Shown here piece after piece: positions 1-8,184 of a stretch of DNA of 64,000 nt (its first letter is position 1; every line of letters starts with the position of its first letter). The stretch is from Jiangella muralis. GTDB lineage: Bacteria > Actinomycetota > Actinomycetes > Jiangellales > Jiangellaceae. A program made the translations under genes and the position numbers. The stretch lies in the NCBI RefSeq assembly GCF_001270745.1, contig NZ_KQ434755.1:276547-340546 (forward strand), in the 5' to 3' direction. The notes below the pieces were generated by a model that was not told the DNA's origin, did not search any database, and was given only the letters and a program-made list of their open reading frames with translations.

Positions 1-595
1 GCCACCACTGCTCGATCCGGTCGGGCGTCCACTGGCGCTCGGTGACGAAGGTCGAGTAGGCGTCGATGTTGCAGATGGCGGCGTAGATGTCGATCGCGGT
101 GGGCAGGTCCAGGCCGTCGCGCAGCGAGCCGGGCGGCCACGATTCGAAGACCTGCCGCCGGTTCCGATCCGCGGCCTTGCGGCCGTTGGTGTAGATGGCG
201 GCGAGTTCGGGTTCGCTGCGGCCGGCGTCGCGGATCAGGACGATGATGTCGCCGGCGCGTTCGTAGAGGCGGCGGTCGAAGGAGGCCATGCTGGCGAGCT
301 GGTCCGCGGGGTCGGCGGCGGGATGCTCGAGTTCCGCGAGCATCTGCGCGGGGTCGGCCGAGAGTCCGGCGGCGTCGGCGAGGGCGCGGGTCAGGCCGGT
401 CTTGTTCTGGTAGGCGGCGTAGACCGTCGGCACGGAGACGCCGGCCTCGCGGGCGACGTCGCGGACGGTCGTGGCGGCCCAGCCCTGCGCGAGGAAGAGC
501 CGGCGCGCCGCCCGGGCGATCTCCGCACGGGTCTCCATGGCCTGTGTCTCTCGCCGCAGCGAATCGTAGCGGCGCTTCTTGGGTTCGTCGGGCAT
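1..595 (-). CDS. TetR/AcrR family transcriptional regulator, 3' end outside window
   Basis: At least 198 residues are readable from ATG 595; the C-terminus lies beyond base 1. A basic N-terminal tail (MPDEPKKRRYDS) leads into a TetR DNA-binding domain at about residues 22-68, with the recognition region VAREAGVSVPTVYAAYQNK. The rest is the helical ligand/dimer domain. ATG 595 is preceded by a purine-rich GGGGTGGGG; an in-frame ATG at 538 is an alternative start. The gene diverges from an MFS exporter 48 bases away, so it most likely represses that exporter and itself through the AT-rich gap. The ligand cannot be told. Confidence 0.88.
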   Translation of the reverse strand, partial: MPDEPKKRRYDSLRRETQAMETRAEIARAARRLFLAQGWAATTVRDVAREAGVSVPTVYAAYQNKTGLTRALADAAGLSADPAQMLAELEHPAADPADQLASMASFDRRLYERAGDIIVLIRDAGRSEPELAAIYTNGRKAADRNRRQVFESWPPGSLRDGLDLPTAIDIYAAICNIDAYSTFVTERQWTPDRIEQWW

Positions 596-643
596 CCCCA
601 CCCCCATTGGCTTTACGTGTTATCTAATGAATATAGTGCCTGT
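596..643. promoter_or_regulatory. Divergent tetR / MFS promoter, MFS transcript probably leaderless
   Basis: This 48-base gap has an AT-rich core at about 611-639, in sharp contrast to the surrounding DNA. The plus strand has TATAGT at 632-637, six bases before the MFS ATG at 644, and no Shine-Dalgarno. A transcript from this -10 would start at or next to the ATG. The core also has an imperfect inverted repeat (TATCTAATGAATA, 621-633) that could be the TetR operator. The -10 placement is by eye. Confidence 0.5.
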
Positions 644-1990
644 ATGACCCGCGATCGGTCCGGTCCCGTGCTGGCCACGGTATGCGTGGCGTTCTTCATG
701 ACGATGCTCGACACCACCATCGTCAACATCGCGCTCCCCGACATCCAGCACCGGCTCGACGCCTCACTGTCGCAGGCGCTGTGGGTGGTCAACGGCTACA
801 CGCTGGTCTTCGCGGTGCTGCTGCTGACCTTCGGCCGGCTCGCCGACCGGTACAGCCCGCGGACGATGTTCCTCGCCGGCCTGGCGACGTTCACCGTCGC
901 CTCCGCGCTGTGCGGCCTGGCGCAGGACCCCGCTCAGCTGATCGCGACCCGCGCGTTGCAGGGCGCCGGGGCCGCCATGCTGATGCCTCAGACGCTGACG
1001 CTCATCACGACGACGTTCCCGCCGGAGCGGCGCGGCTTCGCGTTCGGCGTGTGGAGCGGTGTCGCCGGGCTGGCGACCGTCGCGGGCCCGGCCGCCGGCG
1101 GGCTGCTGGTCGACGCACTCACGTGGCGCTCGATCTTCCTCGTCTACGTCCCGCTCGGGCTGATCGCGCTCGCGGCGGGGTACGCCCTCATTCCCGAACG
1201 GGCGTCGCGGCGGGACCGCGCGGCCGGCCTCGACCTCGTTGGCATGCTGCTGTCGACGGGCGGACTGTTCCTGACCGTGTTCGCCCTGCTCGAGGGGGAG
1301 TGGTACGCAGGCGGTCCGGGGCTCTTGCTGCTGGCCGGGTTCGTGCTGCACCAGCGCACGACGCAGGGCCGGGCGCCGCTGGTGCCGTTCGAGCTGTTCG
1401 GACGGCGGAACTTCGCCCTGATGAACGCGGTGCTGATGGCCGCCTTGTTCGCCACGGTCGCGCTGCTGCTCGTCTACACGCTCTACCTGCAGTCGGTGCG
1501 GGACCTGACGCCGACGGAGGCGGGGCTGATCCTCGCCCCGCCGGCCGTGGCCACGCTGCTCATCTCGCCGGTCATGGGCCGCCTCGCCGACAGGGTCGAC
1601 CCGCGGCTCATCTTCCCGCCCGGCCTCGCGCTGTTCGCCGCGGGTTTCCTCGTGCTGCTCGCCGCGTCCGGCGACGACACCGACGTGCTGGCGCTGCTGC
1701 CGGGGATGATCATCTGCGGTGTCGGCGCCGGCATCGTGTTCGCGCCCGCGAACGCGCTCGCCATGCGCGACGTCCCGCCCGCGATGGCCGGCGCCGCCTC
1801 CGGCGTGATCAGCACCCTGCGCCAGGTCGGAACGCTGCTCGGCGCGGTCGTCGTCGGCGCCATCCTGCAGGCGGGCGGCTCCTACACCGACGCGATGCCG
1901 GCCGCGATCTGGACCGTCGTCGGCGTGCTCGTGCTCACCGCGATCGTCACGACCCGCACCCATCCGCCGTCCGGAAGGCAGACCCCATGA
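644..1990 (+). CDS. MFS transporter, DHA2 (EmrB/QacA) drug exporter type
   Basis: A 448-residue integral membrane protein, proton-coupled exporter by family. Near the N-terminus it carries the DHA2 signature LDTTIVNIALPDI, followed by a GRLADRYSPR loop typical of the MFS motif between TM2 and TM3. Hydrophobic helices run to the C-terminus; 448 residues is on the short side for 14-helix DHA2 members. The reading frame is open further upstream, but ATG 644 directly follows a -10-like hexamer and precedes the first hydrophobic segment. The divergent TetR suggests substrate-induced export. The stop overlaps the next start (ATGA), so the two genes are translationally coupled. The substrate is unknown. 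Confidence 0.9.
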   Translation: MTRDRSGPVLATVCVAFFMTMLDTTIVNIALPDIQHRLDASLSQALWVVNGYTLVFAVLLLTFGRLADRYSPRTMFLAGLATFTVASALCGLAQDPAQLIATRALQGAGAAMLMPQTLTLITTTFPPERRGFAFGVWSGVAGLATVAGPAAGGLLVDALTWRSIFLVYVPLGLIALAAGYALIPERASRRDRAAGLDLVGMLLSTGGLFLTVFALLEGEWYAGGPGLLLLAGFVLHQRTTQGRAPLVPFELFGRRNFALMNAVLMAALFATVALLLVYTLYLQSVRDLTPTEAGLILAPPAVATLLISPVMGRLADRVDPRLIFPPGLALFAAGFLVLLAASGDDTDVLALLPGMIICGVGAGIVFAPANALAMRDVPPAMAGAASGVISTLRQVGTLLGAVVVGAILQAGGSYTDAMPAAIWTVVGVLVLTAIVTTRTHPPSGRQTP

Positions 1991-3039
1991 CCACCAGCAG
2001 ACGACGCGTCATCGCGCTCGGCCTGGCCGCCACCGCGGCCCCCGTCCTCGGCCCGCTGGACCTCGCACCGGCCGCCGCCTCGCCGGCTCGGCCCGCTGCG
2101 CAGACCTTCCCTCGCTACGTGCGCCTGCCGGACGACCAGGCCTCCGACCCGGACGTCGGCTACGAGTGGTGGTACGTCGTCGGCCACGTCCGGGCCGGGC
2201 GGCGCTGGTACGGCTACGAGGTCACGATCAACCGCTCCAGCGCCGGCCCGGAGGTGCACGCGGCGATCACCGACGAGACCGCCGGCACGCACCGCGGGCT
2301 GGTCGAACGCTACGAGCCCGGCGAGGCGACGTTCTCCACCGACGTCCTCGACGTCCGCACGCCCGCCGCCACCCTGGCCGGCCCCATGGACGACATGCGC
2401 CTCGCCGCGAGCCTGCCCGGCGCGCGGATCGAGCTGACGCTGCGCCATGCCGGTCCGGCGCTGTACCCCGGCGGCACCGGCCTCATCCCGTTCGCCGACG
2501 GTTTCAGCTACTACTACTCGCTACCGTCGCTGGCCACGCGCGGCACCCTCACCGTCGACGGCCACCCGCACCGGGTGCGCGGCACGTCCTGGCTCGACCG
2601 GCAATGGGGCACCTGGCACTGGGCGAGCATCCAACGTTGGACCTGGATGGCCGTCCACCTCGACAACGGCGACCGCCTGAACGTCTGGAACCTGATCCAG
2701 GACGGCGACGACCAGGCCTACGCCACCATCGTCGACCCCGACGGCCACCACACGGTCGCGTCGATCGTCCCGCTCGCCGACCACGCCCGCGACTTCTGGA
2801 CCAGCCCGCTGACCGGCCAGACCTACCCCACCCGCTGGCGGGTCGAGATCCCCGGCCGCGACACCCGGCTCGACATCCGCTCGCTGGTCACCGAGCAGGA
2901 ACTCGACGTGTACTACCCCGGCCAGCCGCGCGGTCTCTACGAGGCCGACTGCGCCGTGACCGGCAGCTACGCCGGTCGGCGCATGACCGGGCGCGCCTAC
3001 GTCGAGCTCTACGGCGACTGGAAGACGCCGGGTTCCTGA
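1987..3039 (+). CDS. Tat-exported lipocalin-like protein, CrtC/AttH (hydroxyneurosporene synthase-like) family
   Basis: 350 residues. The N-terminus MTTSRRRVIALGLAAT has twin arginines and a hydrophobic stretch ending in Ala-rich residues, as in a Tat signal. The mature part has the family's hallmark YEWWYVVGHV at about residue 59 and SWLDRQWG at about residue 200, placing it in the two-domain lipocalin-like CrtC/AttH superfamily. Members include carotenoid hydratases and AttH-like proteins of unknown role. ATG 1987 overlaps the MFS stop, so the pair is co-expressed. Export by Tat suggests a folded, possibly ligand-binding or hydrating enzyme outside the cell. The link to the exported drug is inference. 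Confidence 0.8.
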   Translation: MTTSRRRVIALGLAATAAPVLGPLDLAPAAASPARPAAQTFPRYVRLPDDQASDPDVGYEWWYVVGHVRAGRRWYGYEVTINRSSAGPEVHAAITDETAGTHRGLVERYEPGEATFSTDVLDVRTPAATLAGPMDDMRLAASLPGARIELTLRHAGPALYPGGTGLIPFADGFSYYYSLPSLATRGTLTVDGHPHRVRGTSWLDRQWGTWHWASIQRWTWMAVHLDNGDRLNVWNLIQDGDDQAYATIVDPDGHHTVASIVPLADHARDFWTSPLTGQTYPTRWRVEIPGRDTRLDIRSLVTEQELDVYYPGQPRGLYEADCAVTGSYAGRRMTGRAYVELYGDWKTPGS

Positions 3040-3998
3040 CCCGCCACCGCGGCGGACGGCAGGGGACAGGTGACGACGTGGACCGCGGCGCTGGCGGGCG
3101 CCGCGGCGAGCCAGGCCATCGTCATGAGCGGTCCGGCCACCGCGGCGGCGACGAGCAGGCCGCGCGCGGCGCCCAGTCGTTGACGTGGCACCAGCAGCCG
3201 CCGGACGCGTGCCCCGCTGCTGCTGCCGGCGCCGAGCGCGGGCGCGGACGGACGGCCGGCGGCCACCCGGAGGATGCCCTCGGCCAGCGTCAGCCGGTCG
3301 TGGGTGCGCAGGGCGGCGTCGTCTGCGGCCAGCTCGACCAGGAAGCACACCTGGTCGTGCGCGTGGGCGAAGGCCGGGACCCACGGGAAGGCCTGCTTCA
3401 GGACCAGCGCGGCCGCGATCAGGAGATCGTGCCTCGACCGCAGGTGGGCCCGCTCGTGCGCGACGACCGCCGCCAGCTGCGGGCGGCTGAGGCTCGCCAG
3501 CGCGGCGGTCGTGAGGACGATCTGGCGCCCGCGGCCGGGCAGGCAGTAGGCCTGGGGCACATCGTGGTCGATGACGGCGGCGCCGAGGGCCGGCTCGCGC
3601 CGGCCGATCAGCCGGAGCGCGACCGCGTGCCGCGCGCGTTCGGCGGCCCGCCACCGGGCGACCCGGAACGAGCACAGCGTCAGGCGGCCGGCCACACCGA
3701 TCATGATCCCGGCGCCGGCCACCGCGGTCGCCGCACCGGCCGGGGTGGAGTACTGCGCCCGGATCTCGTCCACGCACAGGTGCACGAAGGTCGCGACGTC
3801 CGTGGTCAGCGGAACGCTGGGCAACGTCATCGTCAGGCCGCCGAAGAGCACCGAGGCGACCGCGACGCCGCTGAGGGTGAGCCACACGGCGATGCCGAGC
3901 CGGGGCGCGCGCTGGGGCCACCCGGCACGTCGCAGCAGTGGCCCGCCGGCCGCCGCCAGGAACGTCCCCTGGAACAGCAGGAGCAGCGTCGCCGTCAT
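3009..3998 (-). CDS. M56 family (BlaR1/MecR1-like) membrane zinc metallopeptidase
   Basis: 329 residues with membrane helices near 1-20, 34-55 and 85-108 and again near the C-terminus. The gluzincin site HERAH lies at 181-185, with a downstream ELAADDAAL that supplies the third ligand. No penicillin-binding sensor domain follows, so this is the short actinobacterial M56 type. The start (ATG 3998) lies 4 bases after the BlaI stop, so the two are one operon. In BlaR1/BlaI systems the peptidase triggers loss of the repressor; the same logic is inferred here. The 3' end overlaps the convergent lipocalin gene by 31 bases. Confidence 0.9.
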   Translation of the reverse strand: MTATLLLLFQGTFLAAAGGPLLRRAGWPQRAPRLGIAVWLTLSGVAVASVLFGGLTMTLPSVPLTTDVATFVHLCVDEIRAQYSTPAGAATAVAGAGIMIGVAGRLTLCSFRVARWRAAERARHAVALRLIGRREPALGAAVIDHDVPQAYCLPGRGRQIVLTTAALASLSRPQLAAVVAHERAHLRSRHDLLIAAALVLKQAFPWVPAFAHAHDQVCFLVELAADDAALRTHDRLTLAEGILRVAAGRPSAPALGAGSSSGARVRRLLVPRQRLGAARGLLVAAAVAGPLMTMAWLAAAPASAAVHVVTCPLPSAAVAGQEPGVFQSP

Positions 3999-4002
3999 GG
4001 GG

Positions 4003-4383
4003 CTACGACCCCCGCTCCGTCGTGGCCGCGTCCAACGCCGCCCGCAGCGCCGCCACCTCGTCGTCGCCCATCGACTCGACCAGGCGGAGCAGGGCGCCGG
4101 TGCGGTCCGTCGTCGTGGTCAGCGCCTCCCCGAGCAGGGCGGCCGTGTAGTCGTCCCGAGACCGGCTCGGCGCGTAGCGATGCGCCTTGCCGTCCCGGGC
4201 CCGGCTGAGCCAGCCCTTGCGATACAGGATGTCGACGACCGTCTGGACGGTGGTGTAGGCCCGCTCCGGGTGCTGGGGCAGCCGATCCTTGACCTCGCGG
4301 ATGGTGATCGGGGCCGCGGCGGACCAGACGACGTCCATGATCGCCGCCTCCAACTCGCCGAACGGCCGCACCCGTGCCTCCAT
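4003..4383 (-). CDS. BlaI/MecI/CopY family transcriptional repressor
   Basis: 126 residues. The winged-helix domain is seen in FGELEAAIMDVVWSAAAPIT, then AYTTVQTVVDILYRKGWL and the wing KAHRYAP. The C-terminal helices end in LGEAL and LVESMGDDEVAALRAAL, the usual dimerisation part. Length matches the family. The start ATG 4383 was chosen because it precedes the conserved FGELE block; the frame is open upstream without good start context. It is the first gene of the BlaI-M56 pair and diverges from the small membrane protein at 4498. In this family it probably represses its own operon and possibly the divergent genes. Confidence 0.92.
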   Translation of the reverse strand: MEARVRPFGELEAAIMDVVWSAAAPITIREVKDRLPQHPERAYTTVQTVVDILYRKGWLSRARDGKAHRYAPSRSRDDYTAALLGEALTTTTDRTGALLRLVESMGDDEVAALRAALDAATTERGS

Positions 4384-4497
4384 CCGATCGCCTAAGGGAC
4401 ATCGTAGGTGATGCGCGCCGGCGCCGCGCTGGCGCGCCGCGACGAGTTCGGTCGTCCCTCCGTCCCGCCCGTGACACCTGTGTACGATCTTGTCATC
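4384..4497. promoter_or_regulatory. Divergent blaI-like / membrane-protein intergenic region with inverted repeats
   Basis: 114 bases between the BlaI start and the next gene. Two candidate sites are visible: GACATCGTAGGTGATG at about 4398-4413 (CATC and GATG arms) and a TGACA...TGTCA inverted repeat at 4472-4495 with a 14-base spacer. Either could bind BlaI. Neither matches a published BlaI box that I can recall exactly. Confidence 0.35.
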
Positions 4498-4926
4498 GTG
4501 TCGAGTCATCAACCGCTGTGGAGCCGATCCAGGCTCCGCTTCCTGCTGGTCTCGGCCGGAATCGTCCTGACGTATCTCGCTCTGCACCTCGTGCCCTGTT
4601 CCGACGGGCATGCCGAGGCGTCAGCCGCTCCGGTCGCCGCGCACGAGGTGTCGGTGCAGTTCGATGAGCCGGGGCACCACCCGCCGTCGTCCGACGACTG
4701 CGACCACGCCGGTTCCGGGTCCGATCCGCATGACGAGACCTGCGTCGCGACGTCGCGCCCGCATGGCGGCTCCGACGCGATCTTCCTGGCGTTGCCGCTG
4801 GTCGCCGGTGGCTGGGGGCTCGGCCGGCGATCCGCGCCGGTCCGCCTCCTCGCGCGTGGCGCCCGCCGGGTCGTGCCGCGCCCCGGGCAAGACGTGCTCC
4901 GTTCCTGCTGCGTGTCGAGGCGCTGA
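4498..4926 (+). CDS. Small membrane-anchored His/Cys-containing protein, possibly DUF6153-like
   Basis: 142 residues if GTG 4498 is used. There is one clear hydrophobic helix near the N-terminus ([19 protein letters not shown]), then a hydrophilic segment with clustered metal-ligand residues ([23 protein letters not shown]), then a second hydrophobic patch and a basic Cys-containing tail. The layout resembles small actinobacterial DUF6153-type proteins of unknown function; I am not certain of that family. An earlier in-frame start at 4408 would overlap the regulatory region. Its place between BlaI and a cysteine-synthase-like gene, together with the His/Cys clusters, suggests metal or sulfur stress. 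That is inference. Confidence 0.55.
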   Translation: MSSHQPLWSRSRLRFLLVSAGIVLTYLALHLVPCSDGHAEASAAPVAAHEVSVQFDEPGHHPPSSDDCDHAGSGSDPHDETCVATSRPHGGSDAIFLALPLVAGGWGLGRRSAPVRLLARGARRVVPRPGQDVLRSCCVSRR

Positions 4927-5035
4927 CAGGTCCTCGGGACGAGCGCTGCCGGCAGGCCGGCCGCGCCGCTCCCGCACGGGGCGATGCGCGCCGGTACCGC
5001 GGCGCATTCAGCTGCACGCACAGAACGGACACGTC

Positions 5036-6133
5036 ATGCTTTCTCACGACCTCGTTCCCGCGGTCTCCAACTCCGCGGGTGCGCATCTGTCTCGCGCCGT
5101 CGGCAACACGCCGGTGGTGTGGATCGACGCACCGTTCACCACCGATGGCCGCGGCTTCTGGGCCAAGCTGGAAGGGCACAACCCGGGCGGCATGAAGGAC
5201 CGTCCGGCGCTGCACATGGTCGCCCGCGCCAGAGAGCGGGGCGAGCTGGCGCCCGGCGGCATGATCGTCGAGTCGACCAGTGGCACGCTCGGCCTGGGCC
5301 TGGCGCTCGCCGGCATCGTCTACGGGCACCCGGTCACGCTGGTGAGCGACCCCGGCATGGAGCCGATCGTCGCCCGGCTGCTGCGGGCCTACGGCGCCCG
5401 GGTCGAGACGGTCGAACGGCCGGACCCGATCGGCGGCTGGCAGGAGGCGCGCCGCCAGCGGGTCCGCGACGTCATGGGGCGGCATCCGGGCGCGTTCTGC
5501 CCCGACCAGTACGGCAACCCCGACAACGTCGAGGCGTACGCGACGCTGGCGACCGAGCTGGCCGGCCAGCTGGGCCGCATCGACGTCCTGGTCTGCTCGG
5601 TCGGGACGGGAGGGCACTCGTCCGGCGTCGCCAGGGTCCTGCGGCAGTACTACCCCGGCCTGCGCCTGGTCGGCGTCGACTCCGTCGGCTCGACGATCTT
5701 CGGGCAGCCGGCCCGGTCCAGGGTGATGCGCGGCCTCGGCTCCAGCATCTACCCGGGCAACGTCGACTACCCGGCCTTCGACGAGGTGCACTGGGTCAGC
5801 GCCGCCGAGTCGGTGCACACCTGCCGCCGGCTGGCCGCGTCCCAGTACGCCTCCGGGGGCTGGAGCGTCGGTGCCGTGGCGCTCGTCGCCGGCTGGCTCG
5901 CCCGCACGCGCCCGGCCGACACCCGGATCGCGGCGATCTTCCCCGACGGCCCGCAGCGGTACTTCGACACCGTCTACAACGACGCCTACTGCGCCGAACG
6001 CGGCCTCCTGGAGGTGGCGCCGGCGGCCGAGCCGGACGTCGTGGCCCACCCGGGCGAGCGCGAGGTGTCCCGGTGGACGCGGTGCCCGGCCGTCGTGAAC
6101 CCCGTCCTCGCCCGGGCGGAGGCCGGGCGGTGA
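5036..6133 (+). CDS. PLP-dependent cysteine synthase / beta-synthase family enzyme (fold type II)
   Basis: 365 residues. The PLP lysine is in [11 protein letters not shown] (Lys54), equivalent to the NPGGSxKDR of cysteine synthases. The substrate loop reads [12 protein letters not shown], with Thr where O-acetylserine sulfhydrylases normally have Asn. A glycine-rich phosphate loop VGTGGHSSG lies near residue 195. These changes suggest a beta-replacement enzyme with a substrate other than plain O-acetylserine and sulfide. The stop overlaps the next MFS start, so the enzyme and transporter are coupled. This recalls siderophore or diamino-acid precursor enzymes such as SbnA, but no other biosynthetic genes are nearby. 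Confidence 0.82.
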   Translation: MLSHDLVPAVSNSAGAHLSRAVGNTPVVWIDAPFTTDGRGFWAKLEGHNPGGMKDRPALHMVARARERGELAPGGMIVESTSGTLGLGLALAGIVYGHPVTLVSDPGMEPIVARLLRAYGARVETVERPDPIGGWQEARRQRVRDVMGRHPGAFCPDQYGNPDNVEAYATLATELAGQLGRIDVLVCSVGTGGHSSGVARVLRQYYPGLRLVGVDSVGSTIFGQPARSRVMRGLGSSIYPGNVDYPAFDEVHWVSAAESVHTCRRLAASQYASGGWSVGAVALVAGWLARTRPADTRIAAIFPDGPQRYFDTVYNDAYCAERGLLEVAPAAEPDVVAHPGEREVSRWTRCPAVVNPVLARAEAGR

Positions 6134-7389
6134 TCGCCACGGTGCGTCAGCTGCGGACGTTCGACCGCCCGATCCGGCTGCTCGCGATCAGCCAGTTCGC
6201 GATCAACATCGGGTTCTACATGCTCATGCCGTATCTCGCGGCGCACCTGTCGGTCACGGTCGGCCTCGCCGGCTGGCTGGTCGGCCTGATCCTGGGCGCG
6301 CGCAACTTCTCGCAGCAGGGCATGTTCCTCGTCGGCGGCACCCTGGCCGACCGGCTCGGCTACAAGCGGCTCATCGTGGCGGGCTGCGCCCTGCGGGCGG
6401 CCGGATTCGTGCTGCTGGGCCTCGCCACCTCGGTGCCGGCGCTGGTCGTCGCGGCGATGGCCACCGGCTTCGCCGGCGCGCTGTTCAATCCGGCCGTCCG
6501 GGCGTACGTCGCCAAGGACGCCGGCGGGCGCAGGGTGGAGGCGTTCGCCGTCTTCAACGTCTTCTACCAGGCGGGCATCCTGCTCGGCCCGCTGATCGGG
6601 CTGCTGCTGACGGCGGTCGCGTTCGAGCTCACCTGTCTGGTCGCGGCGCTCGTCTTCGCCGGGCTGACGGTCGCGCAGCTGCGGGCGCTGCCCGACCGGC
6701 GTCCGGACGGTCCGCGGTCCTCCGTTCTGGCCGGCTGGCGCGTGGTGTTCGCGAACCGGCGGTTCCTGGCCTTCTCGCTGGTGATGGTCGGTTCGTACGT
6801 GCTCTCCTTCCAGGTGTACCTGGCGCTGCCACTGGAGACGGGCCGGCTCGCGTCGTCGCCGGAGGTGGCCACGGTCGAGGTGGGGATCCTGTTCGCGGTC
6901 TCCGGCCTGATCGCCGTCGTCGGTCAGCTGCGGGTGACCGAGTGGTGCCGGCGGCGCTGGGGCGGCGGCCGCTGCATCGCGGCCGGTCTCCTGCTGATGG
7001 CGGCGGCGTTCCTCGTGCCGCTACCGGTGGTGCTGCGTGACCCGCCGTCGGAGGTGCTCGCGTTCCTCCCGCTCCTGGTCTCGGTGGGCGTGCTCACGAT
7101 GGGTACGATGGTCGTGTTCCCCTTCGAGATGGACACCATCGTGTCGCTGGCGGGGGACCGGCTCGTGGCCACGCACTACGGGCTGTACAACACCATCTGC
7201 GGCGTCGGCATTGCGGCCGGCACGCTGGGGACCGGCGGACTGCTCGAACTCGCGCGGGCGCAGGGCGTGCCGTGGGTTCCATGGCTGCTCCTGGCGGCGA
7301 TCGGGACGGCCTGCGCGCTGGGCGTTCACGTCCTCGCCCGGTCCGGCCGGCTGCGGCCTCGGCCGGTCACACTGGCCGGGACCACCTGA
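6130..7389 (+). CDS. MFS transporter coupled to the PLP enzyme
   Basis: 419 residues with about 12 hydrophobic helices. The loop [17 protein letters not shown] after the second helix fits the MFS signature. Start GTG 6130 overlaps the upstream stop (GTGA), showing translational coupling to the cysteine-synthase-like enzyme. The likely job is to export the enzyme's product or a sulfur/amino-acid-related compound, but nothing in the sequence names a substrate. It is followed by a strong inverted repeat at 7405-7435. Confidence 0.88.
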   Translation: MIATVRQLRTFDRPIRLLAISQFAINIGFYMLMPYLAAHLSVTVGLAGWLVGLILGARNFSQQGMFLVGGTLADRLGYKRLIVAGCALRAAGFVLLGLATSVPALVVAAMATGFAGALFNPAVRAYVAKDAGGRRVEAFAVFNVFYQAGILLGPLIGLLLTAVAFELTCLVAALVFAGLTVAQLRALPDRRPDGPRSSVLAGWRVVFANRRFLAFSLVMVGSYVLSFQVYLALPLETGRLASSPEVATVEVGILFAVSGLIAVVGQLRVTEWCRRRWGGGRCIAAGLLLMAAAFLVPLPVVLRDPPSEVLAFLPLLVSVGVLTMGTMVVFPFEMDTIVSLAGDRLVATHYGLYNTICGVGIAAGTLGTGGLLELARAQGVPWVPWLLLAAIGTACALGVHVLARSGRLRPRPVTLAGTT

Positions 7390-7404
7390 TGACGCGCGCG
7401 ACGT

Positions 7405-7435
7405 CCTCATCTACTATTCGCTTTAGTAGGTGAGG
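7405..7435 (+). promoter_or_regulatory. 12-bp inverted repeat between the MFS and methyltransferase genes
   Basis: CCTCATCTACTA (7405-7416) and TAGTAGGTGAGG (7424-7435) pair over 12 positions with one T/G wobble and a 7-base loop. It lies 16 bases after the MFS stop and 26 bases before the methyltransferase start. It could be a transcript terminator without a clear U tract, or an operator; TACTAT at 7412-7417 resembles a -10 hexamer for the downstream gene. Confidence 0.5.
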
Positions 7436-7461
7436 GCGGCGCGCCGCGGGACAGGGGGCAC

Positions 7462-8184
7462 ATGAGCATTCCGAGCACCTGGTACGAGGTGTGGCAGCGC
7501 AAGGGCGAGCGTTTCGTCGCGTCCGGTCGTGCTGTTCCCAGCCGGGTCGAGCTGGCCGCACTCTCCGGTTACGACTCGCGGACGTCGGCACTCGATCTCG
7601 ACGAGTTCGACCGGCAGCGCGATCACATCGTCGTCTCGCTGGCGATCGCCGCCACCGACACCGTCTACGAGGTCGGGTGCGGCGCCGGCGCGCTGCTGCA
7701 CGGCCTGGAGCCGCTCTGCGCGGGGGTCGGTGGCTCCGACTACGCGCCGGCGCTCATCGACGTGGCGCGCGGCGTCCTGGACTCCGACGACGTCGAGGTC
7801 CGCGAGGCGAGTGGGGTGAACCCGTTGCCGCGCTATGACGTCGTCGTCAGCAACGGCGTCTTCATCTACTTCCCGGACGCCGAGTACGCCCGGTTGGTCG
7901 TCGCCCTGATGGTGGCCAAGGCCCGGCGCGCTGTCGGTGTCTTCGACGTCAACGACCTGGCCAGACGTGAAGAGCACCAGGAAGCGCGCCGGGCGGCGTA
8001 CGGTGCGGATGCGACGACGGGCGGGCTGCGGCAGCTCTACCTCGACCGGGCCTTCTTCACCTCCCTGGCCGCCGACCACGGTGTCAGCTGCGTCATCCGC
8101 GACTCGGTGATGACGGGATCGATCAACGGGCGCTACCGCTACAACGTGGTCATGTCCCGTCGGGACGGCTCGTCACGAACGTGA
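7462..8184 (+). CDS. Class I SAM-dependent methyltransferase
   Basis: 240 residues. The SAM-binding motif I is VYEVGCGAGALL at about 68-79, followed by GGSDYAPALI (motif II region) and YDVVVSNGVFIYF (motif IV region), all in the usual spacing for the Methyltransf_25/11 fold. The start ATG 7462 follows a weak G-rich site (AGGGGG). The substrate is not evident: the N-terminal cap (TWYEVWQRKGERF) is family-specific but not one I can assign. The 3' end overlaps the convergent GH89 gene by 35 bases. Confidence 0.85.
   Translation: MSIPSTWYEVWQRKGERFVASGRAVPSRVELAALSGYDSRTSALDLDEFDRQRDHIVVSLAIAATDTVYEVGCGAGALLHGLEPLCAGVGGSDYAPALIDVARGVLDSDDVEVREASGVNPLPRYDVVVSNGVFIYFPDAEYARLVVALMVAKARRAVGVFDVNDLARREEHQEARRAAYGADATTGGLRQLYLDRAFFTSLAADHGVSCVIRDSVMTGSINGRYRYNVVMSRRDGSSRT

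Noticed and set aside
323..643. N-terminal extension of the MFS frame (from 323)
   Set aside because: It overlaps the divergent TetR coding region and shows no MFS sequence; ATG 644 fits the family start.
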